A stretch of DNA of 64,000 bases from Hepsetus odoe (GCA_017165825.1 CM029368.1:1808634-1872633), one strand, 5' to 3'; shown: positions 31,916 to 44,514, counted from the first letter of the stretch. The notes: generated by a model from the letters alone, not told the origin. Translations and numbers: made by a program.

Positions 31916-32121
31916 CCCCCACTCTTAATCTTTCTGGTAAACTATACAACAGCTAAAAGCAAAACTGTCAGGAGGATGTAGATTCAAAACAATAGGGGAA
32001 GAACGAAAGGAAATACGGATACGATGACTGTCCATCTTCCGCCGAGGTCTCTAGTCTTTCACCAGAACGAAATCGTCAGTAAATATAAGCAGCTTTGCCA
32101 TCCATTAATTATCATCATCTT

Positions 32122-32312
32122 CCAGGGCAGCCATGTCCTAGTGATTAGGGAACCAGAAGGTTGTGGGTTCAAATCCCAGACCACTAGGTTGCCCTGAGGT
32201 ACCCTCGAGCAAGGTACTGTCCCCATCACTGCTTCCCGAGTGCTGGACACGGCTGCCCCTTGCTGCACGGTGTGCAGGATAAATACAGAGAATAGTCACT
32301 TTCTCTTCATTC
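32122..32312 (+). repeat. tRNA-derived SINE copy
   Basis: Forward: GGCAGCCATGTCCTAGTGAT, GGTTCAAATCCCAGACCACT, CGAGCAAGGTACTGTCCCCA and AATAGTCACTTTCTC. Confidence 0.92.
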
Positions 32313-33144
32313 GGTGGCTCCAAACCACAGCGTAACCACCACAGGCACCCATCACAGAAACCTGGACGCCAATACTGGAGGTCCGTCTCCCAAACCAGGG
32401 ATCTCCAACCCTCCAAACAGCTGGGAACCGAGGAGGAAAGGCTGAGGGCTCCAATGTACGACCCTCTAACCAACCACGATGCTCAAACGGCCGCTAGTTT
32501 ATTGCTTTCCTCAATTATTTATTTTTTTGTGGCGCGTGATCAAAAGACTAAACTGACTAAATTGCAGGGCTTGATTTTAAAAGACTTCTGTTGGAGCAGG
32601 AAACTAAAGTCTGCAGCTATAAAATGGCCTGGGTGCATATTTGCTGAATGGAAAACCAGTGGAGATGACCCACATTACATATCGTTCATGTAATAAATCC
32701 TGATTACATTATTTAATCTATTTAATTTACAGTAAGTCTCATCACTAAGCGATAACGACGCTCGGCAAGTCGACCTGTTTCACACCATTTATTCAACTTT
32801 CTGGACTTTTAATTCAAACCTAAAATGCAGAAAATGGTTCAAACTAAAATAAACGTCTTGGCAAACTATAGTGCAACCACACAGGGCCCGAACTCCCCGA
32901 TCAGCATACATAACAGGATTACTCATCTCTACTTAACATGGAAGGATTAACACAGATATGTCAGCAGGCCCTCTCTCAAGAACCAGGGCTGAGCTGAGTA
33001 AGGTCTGTCTGCACAGGAGGTGCTTACCTCACACCGATTCAGCCATTAATCTCCACCAATCAGCTGCCTCTCCCACTGCACCGATATCCCTGATCACAGT
33101 TCAGACCAGCAACGTTAATGAGGGACAGATTCATCACTCCAGAG

Positions 33145-33490
33145 GGGTGAAGAAGAGAGTGCAGGCAGGTTGGAATGGGTGGAGAAGAGTGGCCGGAGTG
33201 ATCGGCGACAGATGGGTACCAGCAAGGGCCAAGGGTTTAAAGGGTGGTAGGGAAACCAGCTATGTTATACGGGTTGGAGACGGTGACGAACAGACAGGCG
33301 GAGGAGCTCTCAGAGTTGCTGAGATTTACGTCGAGGATGGACAGAATTAGGGACGAGACTATAAGAGGGACAGCTCAGGTCAGACAATTTGGGGACACAG
33401 AAACGAGACTGCGCTGGTTTGGACACGTCCAGAGGAGAGACGGAGTCACGAGAACAGGAACAGCCGAAAGGAGAAGAAAAAGAGGATCAT
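33145..33490 (+). mobile_element. Non-LTR retrotransposon 3' ORF2 fragment
   Basis: Encodes, with frame breaks, VGKPAMLYGLETVTNRQAEE, then RMDRIRDETIRGTAQVRQFG and TRLRWFGHVQRRDG. It is the best-preserved copy of the family in the window. Confidence 0.85.
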
Positions 33491-33711
33491 CTGCAGCGTT
33501 AACTGACAATCATAAGAATACGGCCAATTTAGCTTTGTCTTTAATAAAAGGTGCACAAAACTAAATTTTACAAAATAAGAGTCCCCACTCAACTCTCATT
33601 CACGTCAACAGAAGCGTCAGCTATTTACAATTTTTCGGGTTAAAACTAACATCGCGAATGAAGAAAAAAGTGAAAGTGAAAGTGACCGTTAGCCAGTCAT
33701 TCTGACCACAC

Positions 33712-33902
33712 CACAGCGGTGGTCTAGCACTTAGGGATGAGGCTCCAGGACCAGAAGGTTGTTGGTTTGAATGTCCCGAGGTACCCTTGAGCAAGGTACA
33801 GTCCCCATCACTGCTCCCCGGGTGCTAGATCTGTCTGCCGGTGTGTGTGTGTTAAAGAGAGAGGACGTTTTCCTTTGTGGTTCACTGTGTTCACAATGAA
33901 AC
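33712..33902 (+). repeat. tRNA-derived SINE copy
   Basis: Forward: GGTGGTCTAGCACTTAGGGA, GGTTTGAATGTCCC (B box) and TTGAGCAAGGTACAGTCCCC. Confidence 0.9.
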
Positions 33903-34167
33903 TGAGCATTAACTCCTCGTGTAGCTTTTACCGGAACACACAGAGACTGAAGACACTAAATGTGATACATTCACCAAACAATGCTGGACATTTAATTCCT
34001 TTAACAGACGCTGGAGCAGAGTGTAAAATGAGCTCGGTGTTTATCAGAGCTCTCACGCCACCGCGCTCTCTGTGGGACACTTGGTACAAACCGCCGAGAG
34101 ACAACGTTGTGTGGTTTGATACCCACTACACTCCCGACACAAGATAAATAAAAAAAAAAAAAACACA

Positions 34168-34450
34168 TGATCAGTCGACGAGGATGGACAGGATTAGAAA
34201 TGAGTTTATTAGAGGGACAGCTCAGGTTGGACGTCTTGGAGACAAAGTTAGAGAAGCAAGGTTGCGTCAGTTTGGACATGTCCAGAGGAGAGACGAGGAT
34301 TATATCAGGAGAAGGAAAGAGGAAGACCACAGAGGAGATTTATGGACATGAGAGAGGACACACAGGGGTACGGTTTGAAGGAGGAAGATGCAGAGGACAG
34401 GAAGAAATGGAGACGGATAGTGGTGACACCTAAACGGGAGCGGCCAATAG
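34168..34450 (+). mobile_element. Non-LTR retrotransposon 3' ORF2 fragment
   Basis: Contains the RMDRIRNEFIRGTAQVG-like and LRQFGHVQRRDEDYIRRR-like phrases, then frame-shifted AEDRKKWRR. It lies about 700 bp from the preceding LINE fragment in the same orientation. Confidence 0.82.
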
Positions 34451-34695
34451 ATGACGACGACTCCTCAAACGATCAGGTGGCTTTTGGACATAAAGTGTAT
34501 CTTTCATACGAAGGGTCATGTGACCCAAAATGGTCTGAGCAAACCATGTGAGTCACTTTCATCATGAGATGAATTTTGTCTCGATACAGCTCATCGTCTT
34601 ACTGAAACCACGACTGATCGGAGGAGTGTGGGTGAGAGGTATGAGGTGTGAGTCATAGGGAAAAACGAAAAAGAGTAATAAAGCTTCTCATACAC

Positions 34696-35266
34696 CACTG
34701 GTCAAAAGTTTTAGGATACCCCCATTGTTCCTGTTTTATATTCAAATTCAGGCTTTAAATGGTACAAAGGTAAGTGGTGAACAGACAGAGGTTTAAAAAA
34801 GGTTTATAATTATTCAGAATTATACTAACAGGCCAGGGGACAGGAAAGACCAGGGGACAGGAAAGACCAGGGGACAGGAAAGACCAGGGGACAGGGTGAA
34901 CAACCTAAAGCTGTTCTGCAGCAAAGGAGGTTGATCGAGCCTTAAAGGTCGGTGCCACCAGTTCCTACAGGCGTCCCAACTTCTTATCACTTACATCCCC
35001 CTCTGTCGGGATAAAAGGTGGTGGTGGAACACATGCTGGTACCGTACCCGGCAAAAGACAGTCAGACCATCATACCACTGAAAGTGCAGGTCTTTCCTAC
35101 AGAGAACCTGTGAAGAAAGTCAAGACGACTTTGACGAGTCAAACGTTTCACATTTCTTTAGGTTTCTACGTGGATTGCAGGTCTTTTTGACAATGAGACA
35201 CTGAACAGCTTTGAATTTGAACAAAAAACAGGAAAAATTGGGGTGTCCCAAAACTTTTGACCAGTA
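34696..35266. mobile_element. Tc1/mariner-type MITE with ~50-bp inverted ends
   Basis: Left end CACTGGTCAAAAGTTTTAGG, right end its complement CCAAAACTTTTGACCAGTA. Homology of the termini extends about 50 bp. The 570-bp interior is non-coding and includes a 17-bp tandem repeat (CAGGGGACAGGAAAGAC) at 34834-34896. Confidence 0.92.
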
Positions 35267-35565
35267 CATCCACCATATATCCCATTAAACACATGGGCGT
35301 TAAGAACCGACTGCTGCCTGATATATTCCATCCACAGGCGCCATGGTAACCAGATCGTCAAGGTCACCCCTCGTTTTGATGCCGAGAGCTGCACCACATC
35401 ACCGTGGGAACAGCACAGTGACGAGATGTAAAAAATTAAGATCGACCAGCTTTGTAAACCTACGCCTGTTTAAAAATGATAATTCTGCAAATCGTTTTTG
35501 ATACGATGAGCACGTCTTTTCAAAAATCAGTGCAGCTTTAAAACAAATCAATTAAAATAAAGCCA

Positions 35566-35850
35566 CTAACGATCCAGTAAAACATCCGCAGTGCTCTTTA
35601 ACTTGCTTGGTGCCAAACCATCCCAGCAGGGAGACGCCAGGACGACTCGACCGAACTGACACGAATTGGACGTGACAGTCCAGCTGAACCGTGGCTCAAA
35701 GATCAAAGCGTCTTCGCTGCTCCCGTCCACTTCAGTTCCAGTCTCTGTAATGGGTTTAACCATCAGGAGGCCGTTTGTGGAGCCCGGAGGAGGATCAACA
35801 CACTGATAAATATATCCCTCAAACTCCAGCCTGTCCACACACCGCAGCAC
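35566..35850 (-). other. Unrecognised 94-codon open frame
   Basis: A minus-strand frame beginning MLRCVDRLEFEGYIYQCVDP with balanced composition and no simple repeats. I recognise no family and no clear splice frame. It could be chance or an unknown exon. Confidence 0.15.
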
Positions 35851-35859
35851 AGAGCTGGT

Positions 35860-36640
35860 TCAGCTCCACTCGGACCATGAAATACTCAGAAAACTGGTTT
35901 AAAGGCCTAAAACACAAATATCTCCACTGGTACATTCACTTTAATATTCTTCTGAACCATATATTATATCTGCTCTTTTATAACCAATACTATTTCTGAT
36001 CATAAACTTTTAAACGATATTTAAAATGCACCCATATTGTGAGGGAACGACCACATTAGTGTGAAAAATACAAGAACGCTGATGTTATTTTTGTTTTTTT
36101 ACTGGCAAATACACCGTTTTTGCTCTAAATACACATGCAATTTTTTTTTCTTTTACATTTTAATTATTTAAAAAAAAAAAATTAGTGTAGTTCTCTATTT
36201 GAACCTTATTTCTGATGTTTATTTATATTTATTCATTAATTCATTTATTTATTTTTGCACACACGCTTTCTATAATTTATAGAAATGTAGCTTTTATTCT
36301 ATTCTCGATCAGCGATATTGATCCCAAGCAGCTACAAATACCCAATATTTTTTAGCAGATATTATTTTAGATTTATTTAGATTTATTTAGATTTATTCTC
36401 CAGTCATTTGACTTAAATATTGCTCAACTGGGTGATATTTGTGCTGAAAAAAACCAAAAAAATAATACAGCTGGAATACAAATATAAATTTGAACATACT
36501 AATATGCAAAAAGAAAAACAGAAAAAAAAAAAAAGTACATTTAAATTGCAAAATTTGAACCGCTCGTTGTCAAACGACGGCAAGTTGGGCTGCAATCTTT
36601 TTCGGATTCCCTCGTTAACTCGTTTACCATTTAGTGTCTT
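35860..36640. other. AT-rich non-coding interval
   Basis: Runs of A and T with repeated ATTTATTT and GATTTATTTA phrases. Nothing recognisable as a gene. Confidence 0.6.
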
Positions 36641-36692
36641 AACCTGCAGCTCAAAAGGTCAGACTTCACTGTTCGCCACAACCATCAACGCC

Positions 36693-36719
36693 CACACACA
36701 CACACACACACACACACAC
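36693..36719. repeat. (CA)n microsatellite
   Basis: About 13 CA units. Confidence 0.95.
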
Positions 36720-37179
36720 CTGCAGGTTCACCAGCTCATTCTGTCAACCAGCCCGAGTGTGTAATTTGACAGAAGGTTATAATCAGCCCAACAAAGTGAT
36801 ACAAACAGACCGTAATTTAAACCAGAAGGAAACAAAAGGTTATCAGAGCCGTTCAGCACTTCCATCACCCCAGAAACCCTCACAACAGCGATCACGGACC
36901 AGAATCAGGCTAAAACATAACCCTGCACAGTCTAAAGGCCTTGAAACGACTGTAAACCAACTCACTCACTCTTTTTCTGAGCCACTTGTCCTGATTAAGG
37001 CGGTGCTAGAATCTCTCACCGGGCAAAATGCTTTAAATTCACCGTGTTTGTGATGCCCAACTTATTAACACCCTGTGGTTTTCCTCCCGCTCCTTCAAAA
37101 GACGTCATAGGAAGCGTTTCAGCCCTGCTTCTCGCACGAGGCACAAGGCAGCCAATCAGAGCGGAGCTCATTTACATAC

Positions 37180-37375
37180 GCAAAGTCAAAGTGACCACAC
37201 AGCACATTGTGAACCACAACCAAATACATCCTCTGTATTTAAAAACACACAGAGCAGCAGGGCGCAGACATATCCAGCACCCGGGGAGCGGTGACGGCGA
37301 CGGTACCTTGCTCAAGGGTACCTCAAGGCAACCAATTGGTCCGGGAGTCGAACCAAAGGCCATCACTGCCCCAAA
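37180..37375 (-). repeat. tRNA-derived SINE copy
   Basis: Reverse: AGTCAAAGTGACCACACAGC, GCAGACATATCCAGCACCCG, GGTACCTTGCTCAAGGGTAC and GGTCCGGGAGTCGAACC. Confidence 0.9.
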
Positions 37376-37379
37376 AGAG

Positions 37380-38220
37380 ATGAAAACACATTTTGAGAAA
37401 AATGAGTTTAGAAAACCTCCAAAAAAAATCAGTCCATCATGTCAGAGGAGAAAAACGAATAAAACACTAAAGCCAAAGCGATGAGACCCGTTTCCCGTGT
37501 GTGTTTCCACTAGAAACTTATTCGGCTGAATGCTTGTGCCTGAGGCTCATGTTCCTCCTGTTTCAACTCTGCGTTTGTTATAAAACGCTCCTTCTCCTCC
37601 ACATCTCCATCAAATCTGATCATTCGCGTTCCTGCCCGTTTATTGGAGACCTTAATGAGGATCTGTTTACACGCAGGCCTTTTTCAGAATGAGACAAAAA
37701 CGTGTCTCGTTTTGAGAGCCTTCTCCTTTTATTGAGTTTCAGAAGACTCGGGGGGGCCCTCGCGCCTCTCTTCATATCCTCTTATCATTTCCCTTCAGGA
37801 GAGACGAGAGATGCGAGAGCGCAGAACCCTTCTGGTGCCTCCTGTTCGCTTCTGTGACTGTGAAGATGTTCAGGCATGAAAGAGCAAGCCTGCACATAAC
37901 TGAACATCGAAACCTTCCACAAGATCAGGAAATCTGATGTGCGAGCAGGAAGTAAGCTCTGCTGACCTTACCTCATTGATACACGTGGTTTCACACGCCT
38001 CGTCTGCTCTAAACAAAGCTGCAGCTGTTTATTGCACTTCATCCCAGCTCGAACCCACACACAGACGAGACACGAGAGACAAACGCTGCAGAACAACGAG
38101 CACTGATGTGTGATCAGTTTCCGTCCTATATGTGACACATTAGAGCTCAAAGGACCCGAGCAGAGAGAGACAAAGCTTCTTCACCTTTCTCTTCCAGACT
38201 TTCTTGCATTGTTAATGTTG
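37380..38220. other. Interval with nothing recognised
   Basis: No gene family, transposon end or tandem repeat was recognised. Confidence 0.5.
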
Positions 38221-38221
38221 A

Positions 38222-38470
38222 GGAGCAGTTCTCCAGATCTTCCTGAAGGACAGTGTTGTTGTCTCTCATGTTCAGGACAGTCTCTGTACCTGAGCAGTTC
38301 TCCAGATCTTCCTGAAGGACAGTGTTGTCTCTGGGTGGAACATCTTTATCTAGAACCTTTAGGCACTTTGCAGCCACAAAGTATCCACTTCTTTCACTTA
38401 ATTCACTCAATATGCTGATACGAGTTTGAGAGGCTGGAAATAGTATTTGTGCACAAACAAGTTCTTTAAA
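38222..38470 (+). repeat. Dispersed repeat with 69-bp subunits, copy C
   Basis: CAGATCTTCCTGAAGGACAG twice, TCTCTGTACCTGAGCAG, then GTGGAACATCTTTATCTAGA and CTCAATATGCTGATACG, in the same order as copy A. Confidence 0.85.
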
Positions 38471-38479
38471 ATAAAGAAG

Positions 38480-40780
38480 GTTTTGGGGAGAAGAGTTTCA
38501 CATTTGCAGGAAGAGGATCTAATTTTAACCACTTAAAGGAACTGTTCTGTTCAGAAGCACTGATCTACAATCAGTTTTTGTGAACAAATGATCCGAGATC
38601 AGTCCTGCTTTATAAAAACCAGCAGCTGGTCCCCCATTATTTATGATTCTCAGAGCTGCAGTGCTGACCTGGGATCTGTTACTGTAAGTAGATCTAATTC
38701 TAGATCTGTTCTCTTAAAAAAAATAAATAAATAAAAAATGTATTGGGTTGAAAGAGATTTAGTTGGCGTTTGCAGCTGAAAACAAGTCCAGCTGTGTCCT
38801 AAACCACACCACACAAGTCTTTTCCACCTTAATAATGAGCTGCTTCACCTTAATGAAGAGCTGGATGATGTTTGAATGGGCGGAGACAAGTTCTGAAGAT
38901 GTTCTCACAGAAGAGATTTGGGTAATTATTGCCATCCAGCTACACAACTCCGGTTCTAAACTCAAGAAGACAAATTTGGAGTCCAAACATGTCTCAGCTA
39001 ACAGAGGAACATGATGCAGATCTGATATTAACGGAAAAAGTTCCATTAAAAATAATAAAAGGACTCCTTACCACAGTGGAATCATAGAGGGAAAAAAAAA
39101 ATGCACTTTGTCCCCAATTTGGTCCCATAAAGTAATTGGCAGGGAGACAAAACTGTGTCCACCCAAAGGCTAAATAAACAGCCAATAAAATAATCAGAAC
39201 ATTAAGCATCTGGCCAATCAGGAAAGAGCTCTCTGGTGGACTCTCACCCCCAAGAGACACCTGGGGGTAAAAGAAAGCTGTTAGTTAAATTAAGTGAGAC
39301 AAAGACAATAAAACCTGCTCAGAGAGAAAGAAAAGCTGGGAGAAAAGCTCCAACTCTGGGAAGATGTTCAGTAATTTTGAATAAACGTGTTGATCTGGTT
39401 TCTGACACACCATGAAGCAGCTGTCTGATAAAGAATCAGCCAATCAGATTAGCCCAACAGCCCCAAAATCCAGAAGCTGCTAAAACTGCTTTTAACAAAG
39501 TTGCACTGATGAGCAGCGGGACAGCCTGTTAGACACACGGGGTAACGAATAAAAAGCCATTTGTTCAAAAAGTGACACAGCCATTGAGAGCGGACACATT
39601 TTAGAAGAGAAGCTAAAACAAAATAAATAAACAAACGAACAGACAAAAAACCCACCCACAAAATCCAACATCCACCACCACCAAAAAAGGTCCCGCCAAG
39701 AAACATCAAAAAAACAAAACTAAAAATGTCCACAACCGTGGAAAACAACCAAAACTAACAGCCAGGAACCACCAACCAACCCAAAAACCACCACCAAGAA
39801 CTCGATAATCACCAACAAACAACACAACGGGCCGATTCTGGACCTCGTGCACCTCCTGACTGATCACCTACATTAAGGTGAAGAATGGAAAGCTCTGTGA
39901 AACTGATTTCTTGCTGAAGCTCTGAAGTTCTCCATGCTCTGAAAAGAGGAAAACCAGGCCCACATGCAGGTGAAGATGGAAAAAGACTGGATTTACCAAA
40001 GATCCTCCAACGCTCAACAAGGCTGTCTGACTTTGATTCATCCTCGCTTCTTCTCCACACCAGCCAAAAGGTTGGGGTGTTGGGGTGGAGGGAGGAAAAG
40101 AGGGTGCGAGAGAGAGAGGTGAAAAAAGCCTGGAGGTTGGGAGGGGCTGTTGGAAACAGGGTGGAGAAAAATAATCTCTCAGTTACTAAATATCTCTCCA
40201 TTACACTCCACCACGCAAAACTCCGACTTCACCGGGCGTTTTCGGGGAAATAACTGAAGGAAAAAAAGAAGCCAACTCAATATGACGCTAAAAATCAAAG
40301 CAGAAAGCAGCTGCTTGACGAAAATGAGGAACTTGTGAGATGAAGGCCACATGAAAAAGCTTAAAACATCAGAAAACAGCTCAAGCCTAAAGAGCTACAG
40401 GTTTCTGAAAGCAGAAATTCAGTCTTTGAGTCATTTCATACCAGAACAGACTGTCCACGGCCGGGACGGTGCTGGGTAGGGTTGAACATTATCCAGAGTT
40501 TATATCTAAGGGAAGTTTAGAACCACGAGGGCTGCGATTTTAGCGAGATCCTCAGAATAGGTCCTGATTGGGGTTGGTTTTAATAATGTTAATAAAAATC
40601 AAAATCGGCGATAGTGTGACATTACATTTAGCACTAAAACCCCTCAAAAATATTCAAAACTAAAAAAGTCCCATAAAAATACCATAAAAAAGGTCCCGGA
40701 TTAGGAAAAATGAAACAAGCAGCACTCCTGTTCTTCACATGTTCCTCACATCACATTTTAAACTTCATGCATCCAAAGTC
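38480..40780. other. Interval without a recognised gene
   Basis: A phrase at 38785-38880 (GTGTCCTAAACCACACCACA, CACCTTAATGAAGAGCTGGA) also occurs at about 27865-27930, showing a further low-copy repeat. 39600-39800 is A/C-rich. Minus-strand hydrophobic frames at 38994-39260 and 39449-39748 have no recognisable domain. Confidence 0.5.
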
Positions 40781-40789
40781 AAAATTTGT

Positions 40790-41036
40790 GCCTAGTGGTT
40801 CGGGCGTTAGCCACATGATCGGAGGATCGGGGGTTCGAACCCCTTTCAAATAGGATGCCCTGAGGTACAGTTGAGCAAGGTACCGTCCCCGTCACTGCTC
40901 CCCGGGCGCTTTCAATAGCTGCCCACTGCTGCACGGCGTTGAGTGTGCATGGGTTAAATGCAGAGGTCCAATTTCGTTGTGGTTCATTGTCTGCTGTGCT
41001 TTGACGTCGCAATGACAAGGGTTGTCACTTTCACTT
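40790..41036 (+). repeat. tRNA-derived SINE copy, near full length
   Basis: Forward: GTGCCTAGTGGTTCGGGCGT (A box), GGGTTCGAACCCC (B box), GTTGAGCAAGGTACCGTCCC and TTGTCACTTTCACTTTTTC. Confidence 0.93.
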
Positions 41037-41469
41037 TTTCTTATCAAACAGCAGCGATCAAACCACAGCTGAGCCGAGCTCAACCCCACGCTTCAGACCT
41101 GCATCGAGACTTTGACCTTCGATAGGTAGATAGACCGTCAGAATGGCCCAGTATCCACTAATCTATCGGTCCATCTTCCCACACCAGACGACAAAAACCT
41201 ATTTTAGACCCCCTTTAGATCTTGACTGATAACCTACATGTGAGTCATGGAGGGAAAGTTCTGTGAAATTGATTTCTTGATGAAGCACCGCTTTGACGTT
41301 TTCTCTTTGAAGCCTGGAGCTTTTGAATGCCGGCATTCAAAGTCAGAAATAGTCCCTTCTATCAAACGGCCATGATCGAACCACAGCTCGGTCACCAGGC
41401 AACCAGCTCAGCTTCACCCCACGTTTCTCATGAACTTTCATTTCCATGATCTACACTTCTGAGTAAGGT

Positions 41470-41925
41470 GGAGGTGAAGAAGAGAGTGCAGGCAGGTTGA
41501 AATGGGTGGAGAAGAGTGGCAGGAGTAATCTGTGACAGATGGGGACCAGAAGGTTCACAGGACGGTAGTGAGACCAGCTATGTTATACAGGTTGTAGATG
41601 GTGGTAAAAAGACTGGCACAGCTGAAGGTGTCAGAGATAAAGATGCTGAGATTGGCATCAGGTGACAGATGGACCGGAGTAGGAATGAGTGTGTTAGAGG
41701 GACAGCTCAGGAGACAAAGTTAGAGAAGGGAGACTGCGTTAGTTTGGACATGTCCAGAGGAGAGACGTAGAGTATAACAGGAGAAGGATGTTGAAGATGG
41801 AGCTGCCAGGAAAAAGGAGGAGGAAGGACAAAGAGGAGGTTTATGGTTGTGGTGAGAGAGGACATGCAGGGGGACAAAGTGAAAGAGGAAGATGCAGAGG
41901 ACAGGAAGAAGCAAAAGAAAAAAGC
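41470..41925 (+). mobile_element. Non-LTR retrotransposon 3' ORF2 fragment
   Basis: The longest member here: GAGAGTGCAGGCAGGTTGAA, TGAGACCAGCTATGTTATAC, then LEMELPGKRRRKDKEEVYGC-like and AEDRKK-like coding pieces, with frame breaks throughout. Confidence 0.85.
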
Positions 41926-42368
41926 TTTACATGTTTGATTAAATTCCTCTGGATATTTTGTCACTTCTTATCCTATTTTTTTCTGAGTTTTATCCGGGCT
42001 CCTCAGTAATCACGTCCCTGCTCTCAGACCTCACAGGAACAAAAAGACCAAACTAGAGCAGACGCAGAGGACGTCTCCTGCTCGTCCCTGACGTGCAGGA
42101 TGCAGGAGAGACAGTGTGGTAAAGCTAAAGCTCTGAAGATGACAGGATGTGTAACGTGCTGAAGAAAACTGGAAAACCAGCAGCTGGAAGAAGAACAGTG
42201 ACAGTGATGGACAGAGGAGCCCGGGCTTCCGGGGACATGGTCTGGGTGGACGGGATGACCTGATGTGACAGAATTAGTGAACAGTGTTCTCCAAGTACGA
42301 CCTCGGAGGAAGCATGTACCAACCGCCCCCCTTCCTGAGTGGTGGGGCCAGGAGGCAACTACACTGGG

Positions 42369-42369
<1 letters not shown>

Positions 42370-42409
<40 letters not shown>

Positions 42410-42507
42410 CAATAATAAATATTAATATACCAATAACAATTAAAAAAATATATTATTTTATTACTATACACTCTTTCCTCTTCCTCTTTTAAAACCAAAA
42501 CAAAAAA

Positions 42508-42569
<62 letters not shown>

Positions 42570-42572
42570 CCA
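42370..42572. repeat. A-run plus (AT)n microsatellites
   Basis: A17 with (TA)n to about 42408, an AT-rich spacer, then a longer (AT)n at about 42509-42565. Confidence 0.95.
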
Positions 42573-43060
42573 ACATTAATATACCACTAATAATATAAAA
42601 ATTATTACACTCTTTCCTTTCTCTCCTTTTAAAACTAAAATAAATTGTTTTTAAAAGTACAACAAAAGTTATATATATATAAATAAAAAAAACTGAGTGA
42701 ATATTTATAATAAATAATCATCCCTATATAATCTGTTAATGCTTAGAAAAATAAACAAACATGCACAAACAGACGAATAAAGAAACAATTAAAGAAATAA
42801 ACACTGTGTCCTCTCGGGTTCTGGAGGAGGGCTTTAGAAAAAGCTGATTTTTTGGTGATTTGGATCTTTCAGACTGAAATGTCCTGCGGGATTGCAAGAA
42901 AGTGTCCAGCGGAGGACATAGAGCTGCCTCTTTGGTTAAAGTGTGTCAGTTCAGTTTCCGTGCAGGACACACACCTGAGGTTCTAGATAATCCTCCAAAC
43001 AGAGCTGGGTTTAAAGTTGATCTCACAGGAAGAACCAGCAGCTAAACCAACATTCTGAGT

Positions 43061-43091
<31 letters not shown>

Positions 43092-43484
43092 TCTGGAGTA
43101 GTATGACTTGAGTCTTTGTTGAGTTGAATTGTGTCTGACTCACACCCAACTCACTCACCCACATGCACACACCCTGACAGCCGCAGGCTCTCACTTCCTG
43201 TCCTGGACAGCGGCTCTGATACTGGCAGGTCCGGAACCGGGATCGCGAAACAGCTCCAGAGTGGCAGGATGCGTCCTCTCAGAGCCGGGTCTTCCAGGGG
43301 ACATGAGCATGTCCGTTCCTCTGAGACACCCGCTGCTCTCGGCAGCGTGAGCGCTTCTCTCTCTCTCTCTCTCTCTTTCTTTTGTGCTGCTTTTCGCTCA
43401 CGCTGCAGGATCCTCTGCTGAGCTCTGACGCCCCCTGGTGGTGAAACAGAGAAACACTGCTGAGAACGAGTAGTTAATAAAACA

Positions 43485-43664
43485 GACAGACAGATAAATA
43501 GACAAAAACAAAGACAGACAGGCTGAAAGGCAGACGGACGGTAAGTCAATAAAGCAGACAGACAGGCTGAAAGACAGACAGCTACTAAAAAAGACAGACA
43601 GTCAGTAAAACAGACAGAGAGAGACAGACAGACAGATAAATAGACAGAAACACAGACAGACAGA

Positions 43665-43704
<40 letters not shown>

Positions 43705-43705
43705 T
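43485..43705. repeat. Degenerate (GACA)n/(GATA)n array
   Basis: AGACAGACAGATAAATAGACAG-type units. The 197-codon minus-strand frame across it is low-complexity (SVCLSIYLS) and is not a gene. Confidence 0.93.
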
Positions 43706-43787
43706 TGATTTAAGATTTATTTTCAATAGAGTAATGAATATCATAAAATCGCATTTACCTTCATGTTAAACTGGGCATTTATGTTTA

Positions 43788-43905
43788 CAGGACGGTAGTG
43801 AGATCTGAAGCACAGGCAGCACGGGTTGGAGATGGTAGTAAGACCAGCTATGCTATACAAAGGTTGGAGAGCCTATAAGAAGGACAACTCAGGAGAGCGG
43901 AGGAG
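43788..43905 (+). mobile_element. Short LINE 3' fragment
   Basis: GGACGGTAGTGAGATCTGAA and AAGACCAGCTATGCTATACA match the 'GGTAGTGAGACCAGCTATG' phrase of the other LINE fragments. Confidence 0.6.
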
Positions 43906-44151
43906 AAGATTTGTTTTCTTGTTTCACTGTGAAGTTCACGTTCTCCTCTCGTCTGTCCCGCCTGTCCTTCTGTAAACGTCCACGTTGACGGCAGGTTGAC
44001 GGAGGGAATTTCCACAAGACGGATGCAGATAGATACTGGGACCGTTGCTGTATATGGGTCGAAATTCCCAAAAATGTACAGTTCCTTCTCAAGGATCTTT
44101 GTCTTCTGATCAATGATCCAAGTAAATATTTGTTTGCTTGTAAGTGAAGTA

Positions 44152-44275
44152 GCAAGCACCCAGGAACAGTGATGGGGACGGTACCTTGCTCAGCCTATCG
44201 TTCCGGGACTCAAACTTATGGTCCAACCTTCTGATCCAGGGACAGAGTCCATAAAAACTAGACCACTGATGCCCA
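44152..44275 (-). repeat. tRNA-derived SINE fragment
   Basis: Reverse: CAAGCACCCAGGAACAGTGA, GGGGACGGTACCTTGCTCAG and GGTCCAACCTTCTGATCCAG. It is internally shortened. Confidence 0.8.
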
Positions 44276-44514
44276 GCAGATAAAAAGAGTCTTTCATAAT
44301 GAAGATCTTCTCACCTTTCTATCTGATCTTCAACCAAAATGCACAGGAGAAGAACGAGGCGAGATCCAGATGAAGTGATATCTGTGCAGGAAGAAGAAAT
44401 AAGAACACAGACTCGTGGACACCCTGGACAGGCCGTCTGTCCATCACATGGGGAGACAAACCAGAGTGGGGTATTAGCAAAGACCTCTGGCGGTGAGGAC
44501 CGCTAACCAATGGA

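Noticed and set aside
33244..33564. A host gene encoding LRWFGHVQRRD
   Set aside because: The same phrase recurs in at least five truncated fragments in the window; it is a non-LTR retrotransposon ORF2 3' end.
43151..43744. 197-codon minus-strand frame
   Set aside because: Low-complexity SVCLSIYLS peptide arising from a GACA/GATA array.
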